A DNA stretch of 64,000 nt from Pseudoxanthomonas sp. SL93 (GCF_026625825.1 NZ_CP113065.1:1116001-1180000); one strand, 5' to 3'. Shown: positions 31,629 through 40,186, numbered from the stretch's first letter. Notes: generated by a model not told the origin, from the sequence alone. Program-made: numbers and translations.

Positions 31629-32564
31629 TTATTGCAGGATGCCCATCAGCTCGACATCGAACGTCAGCGTCGCGTCCGGGCCGATGGTGCCGCCCGGTGC
31701 GCCCTGCGGCCCGTATGCCAGGTTGGACGGAATCCAGAAGCGGTACTTGGCACCCACCGGCATCAGCGACACGCCCTCGGTCCAGCCGGCGATCACGCCA
31801 TTGAGCGGGAACTCGGCCGGCTGGCCGCGCTGGTAGGAGCTGTCGAACACCGTGCCGTTGAGCAGCTTGCCTTCGTAGTTGACGCGCACGCGGCTGGTCG
31901 GCATCGGACGCTGGCCGTTGCCTTCGCGCAGCACCATGTACTGCAGGCCAGACGGCGTGGTGATGACGCCCTTCTGCGTCTTGTTGGCGGTCAGGAACTT
32001 CGCACCATCTTCGCGGTTGCGCTGTGCATGTGCGCCCTGGCGCTTGGCCAGGTACGCCTGCATTTCGGCCTGGGCCTGCTCGACGGTCAGGAGCGGCGTG
32101 CCGCTCTTGCCGGCCACGTTGCGCACGGCCTGGGCCAGCACGGCGGTGTCCACTTCATCCTTGAACGGCATCAGCGAGGGGCCGACCACGTAGGTGCCCA
32201 GGAACACGCCCACCTTGGTCTTGTCCACCGCCGGCGGCTTGCTGCCCGGCGCCATGCCCGGTACCGGGGCACCGTCGGCCGCCGCCAGGTTCGCGCGCAG
32301 CAGCTGGTCGGTCGCGCGCGCCTCGTCTTCCGACATCAGCGGCGGCTTGCCGGCGAAGGTATTGACCAACGCGCGCTCGAAGGCCGCCACGTCGATGAAC
32401 GGGCCTACCGGCTGCAGCGAATTGCCCACATCCACGCCGATGGCGTAGCTGACCTTGTCGCGGTCGCTTACCAGCGCCGTCTTGTCCTGTGCAGACACGC
32501 TGCCTCCCAGCATCGAAATCGTGATTGCCAACAACACGGCTGCGCCGCGAACCGACTGCTTCAT
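31629..32564 (-). CDS. FKBP-type peptidyl-prolyl isomerase, exported
   Basis: 311 residues with signal peptide (residues 1-25, ending VSA). Two FKBP N-terminal dimerisation segments appear, DKVSYAIGVDVGNSLQ near residue 36 and a second copy near 115-170, followed by the FKBP domain (about 200-311) with VRVNYEGKLLNGTVFDSSY and the AYGPQGAPGGTIGPDATL loop. The doubled N-terminal segment is longer than in Mip/FkpA. It probably assists folding of periplasmic or outer-membrane proteins. The ATG follows AGGAGTGAAGG. Confidence 0.9.
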   Translation of the reverse strand: MKQSVRGAAVLLAITISMLGGSVSAQDKTALVSDRDKVSYAIGVDVGNSLQPVGPFIDVAAFERALVNTFAGKPPLMSEDEARATDQLLRANLAAADGAPVPGMAPGSKPPAVDKTKVGVFLGTYVVGPSLMPFKDEVDTAVLAQAVRNVAGKSGTPLLTVEQAQAEMQAYLAKRQGAHAQRNREDGAKFLTANKTQKGVITTPSGLQYMVLREGNGQRPMPTSRVRVNYEGKLLNGTVFDSSYQRGQPAEFPLNGVIAGWTEGVSLMPVGAKYRFWIPSNLAYGPQGAPGGTIGPDATLTFDVELMGILQ

Positions 32565-32643
32565 CCTTCACTCCTGGAACCCGCGCCGCGAGAACGGCGC
32601 CAAACCGTTATTGTCGCACGCCGGACACGACCGACGGCATCCC

Positions 32644-33207
32644 TTACTTCACCGCGCGCGGTGCCTTCAGCTCGCGCTGGATCGCCGCGACCAGCGCCGG
32701 ATCATCCGGCTTCACCTTGCTGGGGAAGTTGGCAACCACGCGCCCATCGCGCGAGATCAGGTACTTGTGGAAGTTCCATCCCGGCGCGACACCGGTGGAG
32801 GCCGTCAGCGCGCGATACAGCGGCGTGGCATCGTCACCGGTCACCTTGACCTTCTCGAACATCGGGAACTTCACCCCGTAGGTCAGCGTGCAGAACTCCT
32901 GGATGTCCTTCTCGCTGCCCGGCTCCTGTCCCCTGAAATCATTGGACGGGAAGCCCAGCACGGCGAAACCCTGCGCGGCGTACCGCTGGTTGAGCGCTTC
33001 TAGCCCTTCGTATTGCGGCGTGTAGCCACATTTACTGGCCGTATTGACGACCAGCAGCACCTGCCCCGCATAGCGTTCCTTCAGGTTGACAGGTGCTTTT
33101 CCGGCCAGCGGCCGGTAGCTGACATCCAGCAAACCGGCCGCCAGAGCCGTCGCGGCAACCGCCAGGACTGCCATAAAAGCCAGCAATTTCAAATAATTAC
33201 GCATCAT
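32644..33207 (-). CDS. glutathione peroxidase-family thiol peroxidase, exported
   Basis: 187 residues. An N-terminal hydrophobic segment (residues 5-24) suggests export or membrane anchoring, unusual for this family. The peroxidatic Cys60 is in NTASKCGYTPQY, the glutamine in DFRGQEPGS and the tryptophan in WNFHKYL, completing the catalytic set. It uses cysteine, not selenocysteine, so reduction by thioredoxin-like partners is likely. It would remove hydrogen or lipid peroxides in the periplasm. It is divergent from the GntR operon. Confidence 0.88.
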   Translation of the reverse strand: MMRNYLKLLAFMAVLAVAATALAAGLLDVSYRPLAGKAPVNLKERYAGQVLLVVNTASKCGYTPQYEGLEALNQRYAAQGFAVLGFPSNDFRGQEPGSEKDIQEFCTLTYGVKFPMFEKVKVTGDDATPLYRALTASTGVAPGWNFHKYLISRDGRVVANFPSKVKPDDPALVAAIQRELKAPRAVK

Positions 33208-33275
33208 GACCCCACTCCACTAGTGCGAACATGACAAGTATGCCTTCAGTTGGGTGACAAAACCGGCAGACCCCA

Positions 33276-33316
33276 TTGACGCCCTGTGTTTCGGTGTTAT
33301 AGTTAAATACAACACC
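33276..33316 (+). promoter_or_regulatory. promoter and 24-bp palindromic operator of the GntR operon
   Basis: TTGACG (33276-33281), 16 bases, then TATAGT (33298-33303) form a strong sigma-70 promoter. The near-perfect palindrome from GGTGTT (33293-33298) to AACACC (33311-33316) covers the -10, with inner pairs TA/TA and TTAA. This is the size and spacing of YtrA-type GntR operators. A bound repressor would exclude polymerase, so the operon should be self-repressed. Confidence 0.8.
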
Positions 33317-33340
33317 ACTCACCCAATCAGGGGGGTCGCC

Positions 33341-33598
33341 ATGAACCAGAAACTCACCCACACCCTGCCCAGCCTGGCCGTCGGCGGCCTGCTGCTGGGC
33401 CTGGGCCTGCTGGCCACCGCGTCCGGCAATCGTACCGCCGAGGTAGAGCCGGCCGCGCTGGTCGGCGCGCTGGAAGCGGAGACCCGCGAGATCACCGGTG
33501 AAGTAGGCCAGCCCGCACGCCAGCACAAGCGCCGCGCCCGGGCATCGCTGTCCATGCCCTACTTCTCCTTCGGCCAATCACTGCGTCCCAGGGGATAA
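33341..33598 (+). CDS. small membrane or exported protein, first gene of the GntR operon
   Basis: 85 residues, not recognised. A GGGGGG ribosome-binding site precedes the ATG at 33341. Residues 9-30 form one hydrophobic segment (LPSLAVGGLLLGLGLLATAS), either an uncleaved anchor or a signal peptide. The acidic middle (EPAALVGALEAETREITGE) is followed by a strongly basic stretch QHKRRARAS. It is four bases ahead of the GntR gene and directly after the regulated promoter, so it is certainly part of the operon. Similar small proteins occur at this position in xanthomonads; no function is known to me. Confidence 0.65.
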   Translation: MNQKLTHTLPSLAVGGLLLGLGLLATASGNRTAEVEPAALVGALEAETREITGEVGQPARQHKRRARASLSMPYFSFGQSLRPRG

Positions 33599-33601
33599 GC
33601 C

Positions 33602-33964
33602 ATGACGTCCATTCAATGGAGCGACGGCGCTCCCATCTACCGCCAGCTGAAGGATCGCGTCATCGCGATGATGCTGGACGGCATCCTGAAGCCGGGCGAT
33701 GCACTGCCCTCGGTCCGCCAGGTCGCCGCCGAGTACCAGCTGAACCCGATCACCGTCTCCCGCGCCTACCAGGAACTGGCTGACGAAGCCCTGGTGGAAA
33801 AGCGCCGCGGTCTGGGCATGTTCGTCACCGACGAAGCGTCCAAGAAGCTGCGCGGCAGCGAGCGCGAGCGGTTCCTGACCGAGGAATGGCCGGCCGTCGC
33901 CGAGCGCATCGAGCGCCTGGGCCTGTCCTTAGAAGATCTGCTGCAATCCAAGGGGAACAAGTGA
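33602..33964 (+). CDS. GntR-family repressor, YtrA subfamily
   Basis: 120 residues, typical of the short YtrA branch: a winged helix plus a brief dimerising tail. PIYRQLKDRVIAMMLDGILK and LPSVRQVAAEYQLNPITVSR contain the helix-turn-helix, ending KRRGLGMFVTDEA. The short C-terminal region has no effector domain, so control may come from its ABC partners or small ligands. It probably binds the 24-bp palindrome at the operon promoter. The stop overlaps the ABC ATPase start (TGATG). Confidence 0.92.
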   Translation: MTSIQWSDGAPIYRQLKDRVIAMMLDGILKPGDALPSVRQVAAEYQLNPITVSRAYQELADEALVEKRRGLGMFVTDEASKKLRGSERERFLTEEWPAVAERIERLGLSLEDLLQSKGNK

Positions 33965-34839
33965 TGAGCGCTGCAATCGCCAATACCGTGGTGTCGGCCC
34001 ACGGCCTGCGCAAGGCTTACCGGAACAAGCTTGCGCTGGACAACACCAGTTTCGAGATCGAGGCGGGCAAGATCATCGGCCTGATCGGTCCCAACGGCGC
34101 CGGTAAGACCACCGCGCTGAAGGCCATCCTGGGGCTGACCCCGTTCGAGGGCCAACTGAAGGTGCTGGGCCTGGACCCGCGCGAACAGCGCGACCAGCTG
34201 ATGAACGATGTCTGCTTCATCGCCGACGTGGCCGTGCTGCCGCGCTGGATGAAGGTGAAGGAAGCCATCGACTTCGTCGCCGGCGTGCATCCACGCTTCG
34301 ACCGCGCCAAGTGCGACCGCTTCCTGGCCGGCACCCAGCTCAAGCCCAACCTGCGCGTGCGCGAAATGTCCAAGGGCATGATCGTGCAGCTGCACCTGGC
34401 GCTGGTGATGGCCATCGACGCCAAGCTGCTGGTGCTGGACGAACCCACGCTGGGCCTGGACATCCTTTACCGCAAGCAGTTCTACCAGCGCCTGCTGGAA
34501 GACTACTTCGACGAAGAGAAGACCATCATCGTCACCACCCACCAGGTGGAGGAGATCGAACACATCCTCACCGACGTGATGTTCATCCGCGACGGCAAGA
34601 TCGCGCTGACCGCACAGATGGATGAAGTGGCCGAACGCTATACCGAGGTCCTGGTCACCGGCGACACCGTCGACCAGGCCCGGGCCCTGAAACCTATCGA
34701 CGAGCGCGCCCTGCCGTTCGGCAAGACCGTGCTGCTGTTCGACGGCGTGCCGAAGGGACAACTGGCCGCCTTCGGCGAAACCCGCACCCCTGGCCTGGCC
34801 GACCTGTTCGTCGCCATCATGAAAGGAACCTACGCATGA
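33964..34839 (+). CDS. ABC transporter ATP-binding protein
   Basis: 291 residues. Walker A GPNGAGKTT is at 42-50 and Walker B LLVLDEPT at 155-162, followed by THQVEEIEH with the switch histidine. The signature is MSKGM (135-139) rather than LSGGQ, as often seen in YtrB/YxlF-like exporters. The last 70 residues are a family-specific extension. It pairs with the permease whose start overlaps its stop by four bases. It supplies energy for transport or for sensing by the operon; the substrate is unknown. Confidence 0.9.
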   Translation: MSAAIANTVVSAHGLRKAYRNKLALDNTSFEIEAGKIIGLIGPNGAGKTTALKAILGLTPFEGQLKVLGLDPREQRDQLMNDVCFIADVAVLPRWMKVKEAIDFVAGVHPRFDRAKCDRFLAGTQLKPNLRVREMSKGMIVQLHLALVMAIDAKLLVLDEPTLGLDILYRKQFYQRLLEDYFDEEKTIIVTTHQVEEIEHILTDVMFIRDGKIALTAQMDEVAERYTEVLVTGDTVDQARALKPIDERALPFGKTVLLFDGVPKGQLAAFGETRTPGLADLFVAIMKGTYA

Positions 34840-35828
34840 ACGCCGTCACTGCAACCATGGGCAAGACCTCCAAGCCGGGCGCGTTCAAGTGGCTGCTCAA
34901 GCGCGAGTTCTGGGAGAACCGCGGTGGCTTCTTCTGGGCGCCGGTGATCACCGGCGGCATCGTCACCACGCTCTACCTGTTGCTGGCGGTGATCGGCAGC
35001 ATCGCGGCGCGGCGTTCGGACGGGGGCTTCAGGCTGGACGATGCGCCCGAGAAGGCCCACGAGATCCTCGGCGCCTTCGGCGACGGCGTGCTGCTGGCGG
35101 GCGTGATGCTGGCGTGCGTGGTGCTGGCCTTCGTGGTGTTCTTCTACGCCCTGGGCACGCTGTATGACGACCGCCGCGACCGCAGCGTACTGTTCTGGAA
35201 GTCGTTGCCGGTGTCCGACAGCCACATGGTGCTGTCCAAGCTGGCCTGGGCGCTGCTGCTGGCACCGCTGCTGGCGGTGGGCGTGGGCGTGCTGATCGGC
35301 GTGGCGATGTGGATCATCTCGGCGCTGACCATCACGGTCAACGGACTGCCAGCGGCCGGCGCGGTGTTCACCCACTCGCACCCGCTGCGCATCATCGGCG
35401 GTGCCATCGCGTCCCTGCCGGTGTACGTGTTCTGGGCGCTGCCGACCGTCGGCTGGCTGATGTTCTGCTCCGCCTGGGCGCGCTCCAAGCCGTTCCTGTG
35501 GGCCGTGCTGGTACCGGTACTGGGCTGCATCATCATCAGCATGATGGAGATTCTGCCCGGCCTGGACATCCGCCACGACCTGATCTGGTACACGGTGGTC
35601 TTCCGCGGCCTGCTGAGCGTGGTCCCGGGCACCTGGTTCCCCGCCATCGGCGAAGGCCCGGCCGACCCGAACGTGGAAATCAACACGCCGAACGAACTGG
35701 CCAATGCCATCGACCTGACGCGCAGCTGGAATGCCTTCGCCACGGCCGACCTGTGGATCGGCGCGGTCATCGGCGTGGCCCTGATCGCCGGTGCCATCTA
35801 CCTGCGCCGCTGGCGCGAAGCCGAGTAA
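34836..35828 (+). CDS. ABC transporter permease, ABC-2/YtrC-like
   Basis: 330 residues with six hydrophobic segments: about 37-58, 85-110, 128-160, 187-208, 220-242 and 300-320. The N-terminus carries the KWLLKREFWENRGGFFW motif common to ABC-2 type exporters, and the loop DDRRDRSVLFWKSLPVSD is the cytoplasmic coupling region. A periplasmic stretch lies between segments five and six (GLDIRHDLIWYT to NELANAIDL). It forms a homodimer or partners only with the upstream ATPase, since there is no second permease gene here. Confidence 0.88.
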   Translation: MNAVTATMGKTSKPGAFKWLLKREFWENRGGFFWAPVITGGIVTTLYLLLAVIGSIAARRSDGGFRLDDAPEKAHEILGAFGDGVLLAGVMLACVVLAFVVFFYALGTLYDDRRDRSVLFWKSLPVSDSHMVLSKLAWALLLAPLLAVGVGVLIGVAMWIISALTITVNGLPAAGAVFTHSHPLRIIGGAIASLPVYVFWALPTVGWLMFCSAWARSKPFLWAVLVPVLGCIIISMMEILPGLDIRHDLIWYTVVFRGLLSVVPGTWFPAIGEGPADPNVEINTPNELANAIDLTRSWNAFATADLWIGAVIGVALIAGAIYLRRWREAE

Positions 35829-35838
35829 GCCACCATCC

Positions 35839-35863
35839 GCGGGCGGCGCACACCGCCGCCCGC
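35839..35863 (+). repeat. intercistronic hairpin before the first lipoprotein gene
   Basis: A perfect 10-bp stem GCGGGCGGCG with its complement closes a CACAC loop. No T-run follows, so it is a weak terminator at best. It may stabilise the upstream mRNA end or reduce readthrough into the exported-protein genes. Confidence 0.6.
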
Positions 35864-35890
35864 ACCCCACACGCATCCAAGGAGTTCCCC

Positions 35891-36550
35891 ATGCGCACGT
35901 CATCCGCCCTGTTGCGTACCAGCTGCCTGCTCGGCGCCCTGCTGCTGGTCGCCTGCCAGCCCGCCCAGGACAAGGGCGCGTCAGCGCCCACCGGCATCGC
36001 CGCCAAGGCGATGGACGAGGCGCAGAAGGGACTGGGCCAGGCCAGCAAGGAACTACAGCAGGCGCGCACGGAAATCGATGCGGCCCGCGCAAAGCTGGCC
36101 ACCGAGAACATCTCCCTCAACCGCAACGACAAGCAGAACCTGCCCAAGGCGGAAATCACGCCGTCGGGTGAACTGCTGATCGAAGGCAAGGCCGTGGCCA
36201 CCACGCCGGAACAGAAGACGCTGGTGCTGGCCTATCGCGCGCAGTTGCTGGAAGTGGTGGGCGATGGCATGGCCATCGGCATGGAAGGCGCCAGCATCGG
36301 CATCGATGCGGCCGCGATGGCGTTGAAGGGCGTGCTGGCCGGTCAGTCCGGCGACGAGATCGGCAAGCAGGTTGGCAGCGAGGCCAAGGCCAAGCTCAAG
36401 CCGAAGGTGGAGCAGCTTTGCGCCCGCATGCCCGGCCTGTTCGCGGCCCAGCAGGCGCTGTCTGCCAAGCTGCCCGCGTTCACGCCGTACGCCACCATGG
36501 ACCAGGCGGATGTCGACGACTGCATGAACAACACCGACTGGAATTTCTGA
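35891..36550 (+). CDS. DUF2884-like lipoprotein, first paralogue
   Basis: 219 residues from the ATG at 35891 after AAGGAG. A lipoprotein signal ends in the lipobox LVAC (Cys22). A helical stretch follows, then the region NISLNRNDKQNLPKAEITPS and a central alpha-helical part (VGDGMAIGMEGASIGIDAAA). The end has CARMPGLFAAQQALSAKLP and CMNNTDWNF, with two conserved cysteines. The second half clearly matches the product at 37460, so the two are paralogues. They resemble the YggN/DUF2884 group. Likely in the periplasm, anchored to a membrane; function unknown. Confidence 0.75.
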   Translation: MRTSSALLRTSCLLGALLLVACQPAQDKGASAPTGIAAKAMDEAQKGLGQASKELQQARTEIDAARAKLATENISLNRNDKQNLPKAEITPSGELLIEGKAVATTPEQKTLVLAYRAQLLEVVGDGMAIGMEGASIGIDAAAMALKGVLAGQSGDEIGKQVGSEAKAKLKPKVEQLCARMPGLFAAQQALSAKLPAFTPYATMDQADVDDCMNNTDWNF

Positions 36551-36596
36551 CCGCAAACGCCTGCATCCGCCACCTTCCACGCGAGGACAATCCAGC

Positions 36597-37442
36597 ATGC
36601 GCCCTACTTCCCTTGCCTCTTCCCTGCTGGCCCTGCTGGCCCTGACTGCTGCGGGTGCCGCGGCGGCACAGGAACCGCATTGCAAGCAGAGCGCGCCGCG
36701 GCAGCTGGCGCTCGACCTGGCAGGCGTGAAGGCCGTGGTCTTCGACATTGGGCCCCATGAGCTGAAGCTGGACGCTACGCCCGGTGCCAGGGCCCACGTT
36801 GCCGGCAAGGCATGCGCATCTTCCGCGGACGCGTTGGCCGGCCTGAAACTCACGCAGGAACGCGAGGGCGACAAGCTGCTGGTGCGTGCCTGGCGCGAAG
36901 GTCATTTCTCCGGCATCTCCTTCAAGGAGAACTACGCCTACCAGACGCTCACCGCCAGCGTGCCGGACTCCATTCCGGTGCAGCTGAAAGTCGGCTCGGG
37001 CGACGCCTCCGTCAGTGGCGCGCCGGTGCTCAGCATCGACGTGGGCTCCGGCGACGTCAGCGCGCATCGCATCCGGGGCCTGGTGGCCGCGTCCGTGGGC
37101 TCGGGTGACATCGAACTGCATGACGTCGGCCAGCTGAAGGTCATTTCCATCGGCTCGGGCAGCCTGGAAGCGCATGGCGTGCGTGGCGCGGTGGAGGTCG
37201 GCAGCATCGGCTCGGGTGGCTTCGAAGTGACCGGCGTGGAGGGCGACGTCCAGATCGGCTCCGTCGGGTCCGGTGGCGCCGACGTGCGCGACGTCAAGAG
37301 CAGTGTCGGCGTCGATTCGATCGGCTCGGGCGACGTCGATGCGCGCGCGGTCGGCGGCGGGCTCACTGTTCGCTCCGTGGGCAGCGGCTCGATCGGTCAC
37401 AACGACGTGCGCGGCCCCATCGACACGCCGAAGAAGAAATGA
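36597..37442 (+). CDS. exported GSG-repeat protein, DUF4097-like beta-helix
   Basis: 281 residues. A signal peptide ends near residue 24 (AAAA before QEPHC). From about residue 132 eight repeats of 17-19 residues begin with VGSG or IGSG, as in VGSGDVSAHRI and IGSGSLEAHGV. The spacing suggests a right-handed beta-helix or beta-solenoid, as in DUF2807/DUF4097 adhesin-like proteins. Two cysteines lie before the repeats. The gene is between two paralogous lipoprotein genes in one operon, which hints at a surface or periplasmic complex. Function unknown. Confidence 0.75.
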   Translation: MRPTSLASSLLALLALTAAGAAAAQEPHCKQSAPRQLALDLAGVKAVVFDIGPHELKLDATPGARAHVAGKACASSADALAGLKLTQEREGDKLLVRAWREGHFSGISFKENYAYQTLTASVPDSIPVQLKVGSGDASVSGAPVLSIDVGSGDVSAHRIRGLVAASVGSGDIELHDVGQLKVISIGSGSLEAHGVRGAVEVGSIGSGGFEVTGVEGDVQIGSVGSGGADVRDVKSSVGVDSIGSGDVDARAVGGGLTVRSVGSGSIGHNDVRGPIDTPKKK

Positions 37443-37459
37443 ATCCCAAAGGACCGACC

Positions 37460-38146
37460 ATGAAATCCATCACCAACCGGCGTATCGCCCTGCTCCCGAT
37501 CACCCTGTCCGTCCTGCTGCTGGCAGCCTGCGGGCCCGGCGGAAACGATGCCGGCCGCACCAGGTCCACCGCGCTCTGGGGCAAGAACATCACCCTGACG
37601 GCAGAGGGCGCCCCCAAAGCCGAGATCACCGCCGAGGGTGACTTCATCGTCGATGGCAAGAAGCTGCCCGTGAATGCCTCGCAGCGCGCGCTGCTGGTGG
37701 CGTATCACCGCGAACTGGGCGGCATTGCCGATGCCGGCATCGCCACCGGCAAAGAAGGCGCCAAGCTCGCCGGCAAGGCCGTGGGTGCCGCGGTCAAGGG
37801 CATCTTCAGTGGCGAACCCGACAGGATCGAACAGGAAATCGAAGCCGAAGCCAAGAAGGTGGAAGCCGAAGCCATGAAGATCTGCGACCGCCTGCCCGGC
37901 CTGTACCAGGCGCAGCAGAACCTGGCGGCCGCGCTACCGGAGTTCACCCCCTACGCCAGCATGGACAGCGGCGACGTGGAGGATTGCCGCAGCGACCAGA
38001 CGGCCAGCTATGAAGCCGGCAACGAGGTGGGTAAAAGCATCGGACAGGCGATCAAGGGCGACGGAGACAACGCGTCGGAGCGCATGAATGCCGCCGACGA
38101 AGCCAACGCTGCCGCGGCAACCCCGGAAGAAGCGCCCAAGCCCTGA
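37460..38146 (+). CDS. DUF2884-like lipoprotein, second paralogue
   Basis: 228 residues. The ATG at 37460 is preferred because AAAGGA lies six bases upstream; an earlier ATG overlaps the preceding stop. The lipobox LAAC follows a hydrophobic core. Residues 45-185 align with the first paralogue: NITLT, PKAEIT, a helical AGIATGKEGAKLAGKAV stretch, and ICDRLPGLYQAQQNLAAALP followed by FTPYASMDSGDVEDC. An extra acidic, Ala-rich tail ends the protein. Likely membrane-anchored in the periplasm; the duplicated pair suggests two subunits of one assembly. Confidence 0.75.
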   Translation: MKSITNRRIALLPITLSVLLLAACGPGGNDAGRTRSTALWGKNITLTAEGAPKAEITAEGDFIVDGKKLPVNASQRALLVAYHRELGGIADAGIATGKEGAKLAGKAVGAAVKGIFSGEPDRIEQEIEAEAKKVEAEAMKICDRLPGLYQAQQNLAAALPEFTPYASMDSGDVEDCRSDQTASYEAGNEVGKSIGQAIKGDGDNASERMNAADEANAAAATPEEAPKP

Positions 38147-38150
38147 CCCT

Positions 38151-38186
38151 GGCGTGCGCTGCTGCCCGGCACGCACGCCCCCCCCC
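38151..38186 (+). repeat. intercistronic hairpin and C9 tract before the last operon gene
   Basis: GGCGTGCG (38151-38158) and CGCACGCC (38172-38179) form a perfect 8-bp stem. It runs directly into nine consecutive C residues (38178-38186), 26 bases before the next start codon. The homopolymer is a possible site of slippage. Confidence 0.55.
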
Positions 38187-38212
38187 AACGCGTCACAAGG
38201 ACGACACCCGAC

Positions 38213-38635
38213 ATGAAGACCGCTCTGCTCGCCGCGACCCTGGTGCTGGCCATGCCTGCCGCATACGCAGTCGACGCCGTGGATCCCGGGCGCGAGCGTG
38301 CCTTCCAGGACCACATCGCCTATGTCGCGACGTTCGCCATGCCGGTGGTGATCGAGAAATGCACCGCGCTGGATGCCACTTACCTCCCGCGGGCCGCGCC
38401 GCTGTACTTCCGCTACGTCAACACGCACCAGGACCAGATCGAACGCGGACGGCTGCTCACGCTGGCCGAGTTCGCGCCTGGCGACACGCTGGCCGGGTAT
38501 CGCGCGCGCACGCTTTCCCAGCGCCTTGGCCGGCTGGACAACGGCACGCCGGAACAGAAGCAGCAGGTGTGCGAAGGCGCACTAGGCATGCTTTCCGGCA
38601 TGAAGATCCCCGGTGAGTGGCCGCCGCGCGAGTGA
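38213..38635 (+). CDS. small exported protein, last gene of the GntR operon
   Basis: 140 residues, not recognised. Signal peptide residues 1-19 (MKTALLAATLVLAMPAAYA). Two cysteines (VIEKCTALDA and QVCEGALGML) may form a disulfide. The mature part is mostly helical, and the C-terminal half is Gln/Arg-rich. AAGGAC about ten bases upstream serves as the ribosome-binding site. A hairpin at the stop codon ends the operon against the convergent fumC gene. A periplasmic location is inferred. Confidence 0.65.
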   Translation: MKTALLAATLVLAMPAAYAVDAVDPGRERAFQDHIAYVATFAMPVVIEKCTALDATYLPRAAPLYFRYVNTHQDQIERGRLLTLAEFAPGDTLAGYRARTLSQRLGRLDNGTPEQKQQVCEGALGMLSGMKIPGEWPPRE

Positions 38636-38653
38636 TGCCGCGCGACGGCGGCC
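38619..38653. terminator. hairpin at the end of the GntR operon and of fumC
   Basis: GGCCGCCG plus CGCG pairs with CGCG, one bulged A, then CGGCGGCC. The structure includes the stop codon of the exported-protein gene and ends at the fumC stop. With only 18 bases between convergent genes it is the only candidate two-way terminator; it has no clear T-run. Confidence 0.5.
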
Positions 38654-40087
38654 CTAACCGGCTCCGCCGCCCGGCTTCCCGTGGATGCCGCCCTTGGCCA
38701 GCACCGCGGGGTCCAGCAGCGGCTTCAGCGTTTTCTCCGGAAGCCCGGTCACTTCACGGGCCACGTCCAGCACCGGACGATTCTGCTTGTAGGCCTGCTT
38801 GGCGATGGCCGCGCCCTTTTCGTAACCGATCACCGGATTCAACGCGGTCACCAGGATCGGATTGCGGTCCAGTGCTTCCCTGACCCGTTCCTGCCGGACC
38901 TGGAGGCCGGCGATGCAGTCGTCCGCCAGCAGCCGCGACACATTGGCCAGCAACTGCATGCCGTCCAGCAGGTTGGCGGCGATCAGCGGCAGGGTGACGT
39001 TCAACTGGAAATTGCCGGTCTGGCCGGCCACCGTCACCGCCGTGTGGTGGCCCATCACCTGCGCGCAGACCATCACCGTGGCTTCCGGAATCACCGGGTT
39101 CACCTTGCCGGGCATGATCGAACTGCCGGGCTGCAGCGCGGGCAGTTCCACTTCCCCCAGGCCGGCCAGCGGGCCGGAATTCATCCAGCGCAGGTCATTG
39201 GCGATCTTGGTCAACGCCACTGCCAGCGCACTGAGCTGGCCGGAGAGTTCGACGGCATCATCCTGCGACGCCAGCCCTTCGAACTTGTTGGCGGCACTCT
39301 CGAAGCGGGTGCCCGTCAGGGTGGACAGCACCTTGGCGACACGGGCGCCGAAGCGCGGGTCGGCGTTGATGCCGGTGCCGATGGCAGTGCCACCCAGCGG
39401 CAGCCGGCGCACGCGTTTCACCGTGTCCTCGATGCGCGCCTGCGCGGAGGCCAGCTGCGCCGACCATGCCGAGAACTCCTGCCCGAACGTCAGCGGCATC
39501 GCATCCATCAGGTGGGTGCGGCCGGTCTTGACCACCTTGCCCAGTGCCTTGCCGCGCGCATCGATGGTCCTGCGCAGATGCTTGATGGCCGGCAGCAGGT
39601 CTTCCACCACCGCCAGCTGCGCGGCCACGCGGATCGCGGTGGGAATGACGTCGTTGGAGCTCTGCCCCAGGTTGACGTGGTCGTTGGGATGGACCGGCTT
39701 GCCGCCCCGCGATGCCAGCGTGGCGATTACCTCGTTGGCATTCATGTTCGATGACGTGCCCGAACCGGTCTGGTAGACGTCGATCGGGAACTGCGCATCA
39801 TGCGTACCCGACGCCACGTCCTGTGCCGCCGCCTGCACCGCCCTGGCGATGCCCTTGGGCAGCAGCCCCAGGTCGGCGTTGACCTGCGCCGCGGCGCCCT
39901 TCACCAGCCCCAGCGCACGGATGAAGCCGCGCGGCATCGGCCGGCCTGAAATGGGGAAGTTCTGCACGGCGCGCTGGGTCTGCGCGCCCCACAGGGCATC
40001 CGCGGGCACCTGCAGCTCGCCCATGCTGTCGTGTTCGATACGCGTACGGCCGTTACGGGGCGTGCCCGTGGTCTTCTTGCTGGTCAT
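38654..40087 (-). CDS. fumC: fumarate hydratase, class II
   Basis: 477 residues from the ATG at 40087, which follows AGGAG at six bases. It interconverts fumarate and malate in the citrate cycle without an iron-sulfur cluster, so it stays active under oxidative stress. The superfamily signature GSSIMPGKVNP is at residues 321-331, with TGSGTSSNMNANEV and GRTHLMDAMPLTFGQE as active-site segments. The C-terminus is a Gly-rich tail. Divergent from purB, another member of the same fumarase/aspartase superfamily. Confidence 0.96.
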   Translation of the reverse strand: MTSKKTTGTPRNGRTRIEHDSMGELQVPADALWGAQTQRAVQNFPISGRPMPRGFIRALGLVKGAAAQVNADLGLLPKGIARAVQAAAQDVASGTHDAQFPIDVYQTGSGTSSNMNANEVIATLASRGGKPVHPNDHVNLGQSSNDVIPTAIRVAAQLAVVEDLLPAIKHLRRTIDARGKALGKVVKTGRTHLMDAMPLTFGQEFSAWSAQLASAQARIEDTVKRVRRLPLGGTAIGTGINADPRFGARVAKVLSTLTGTRFESAANKFEGLASQDDAVELSGQLSALAVALTKIANDLRWMNSGPLAGLGEVELPALQPGSSIMPGKVNPVIPEATVMVCAQVMGHHTAVTVAGQTGNFQLNVTLPLIAANLLDGMQLLANVSRLLADDCIAGLQVRQERVREALDRNPILVTALNPVIGYEKGAAIAKQAYKQNRPVLDVAREVTGLPEKTLKPLLDPAVLAKGGIHGKPGGGAG

Positions 40088-40186
40088 CACCGTCTCCTGG
40101 GGGATTCACGGCTTGCACGCCGGCATGCGGACCGGTGGCTGGCGGGCCGACAGGATACGCCAGACCGCGCCATGGCCTTCCCGGGG

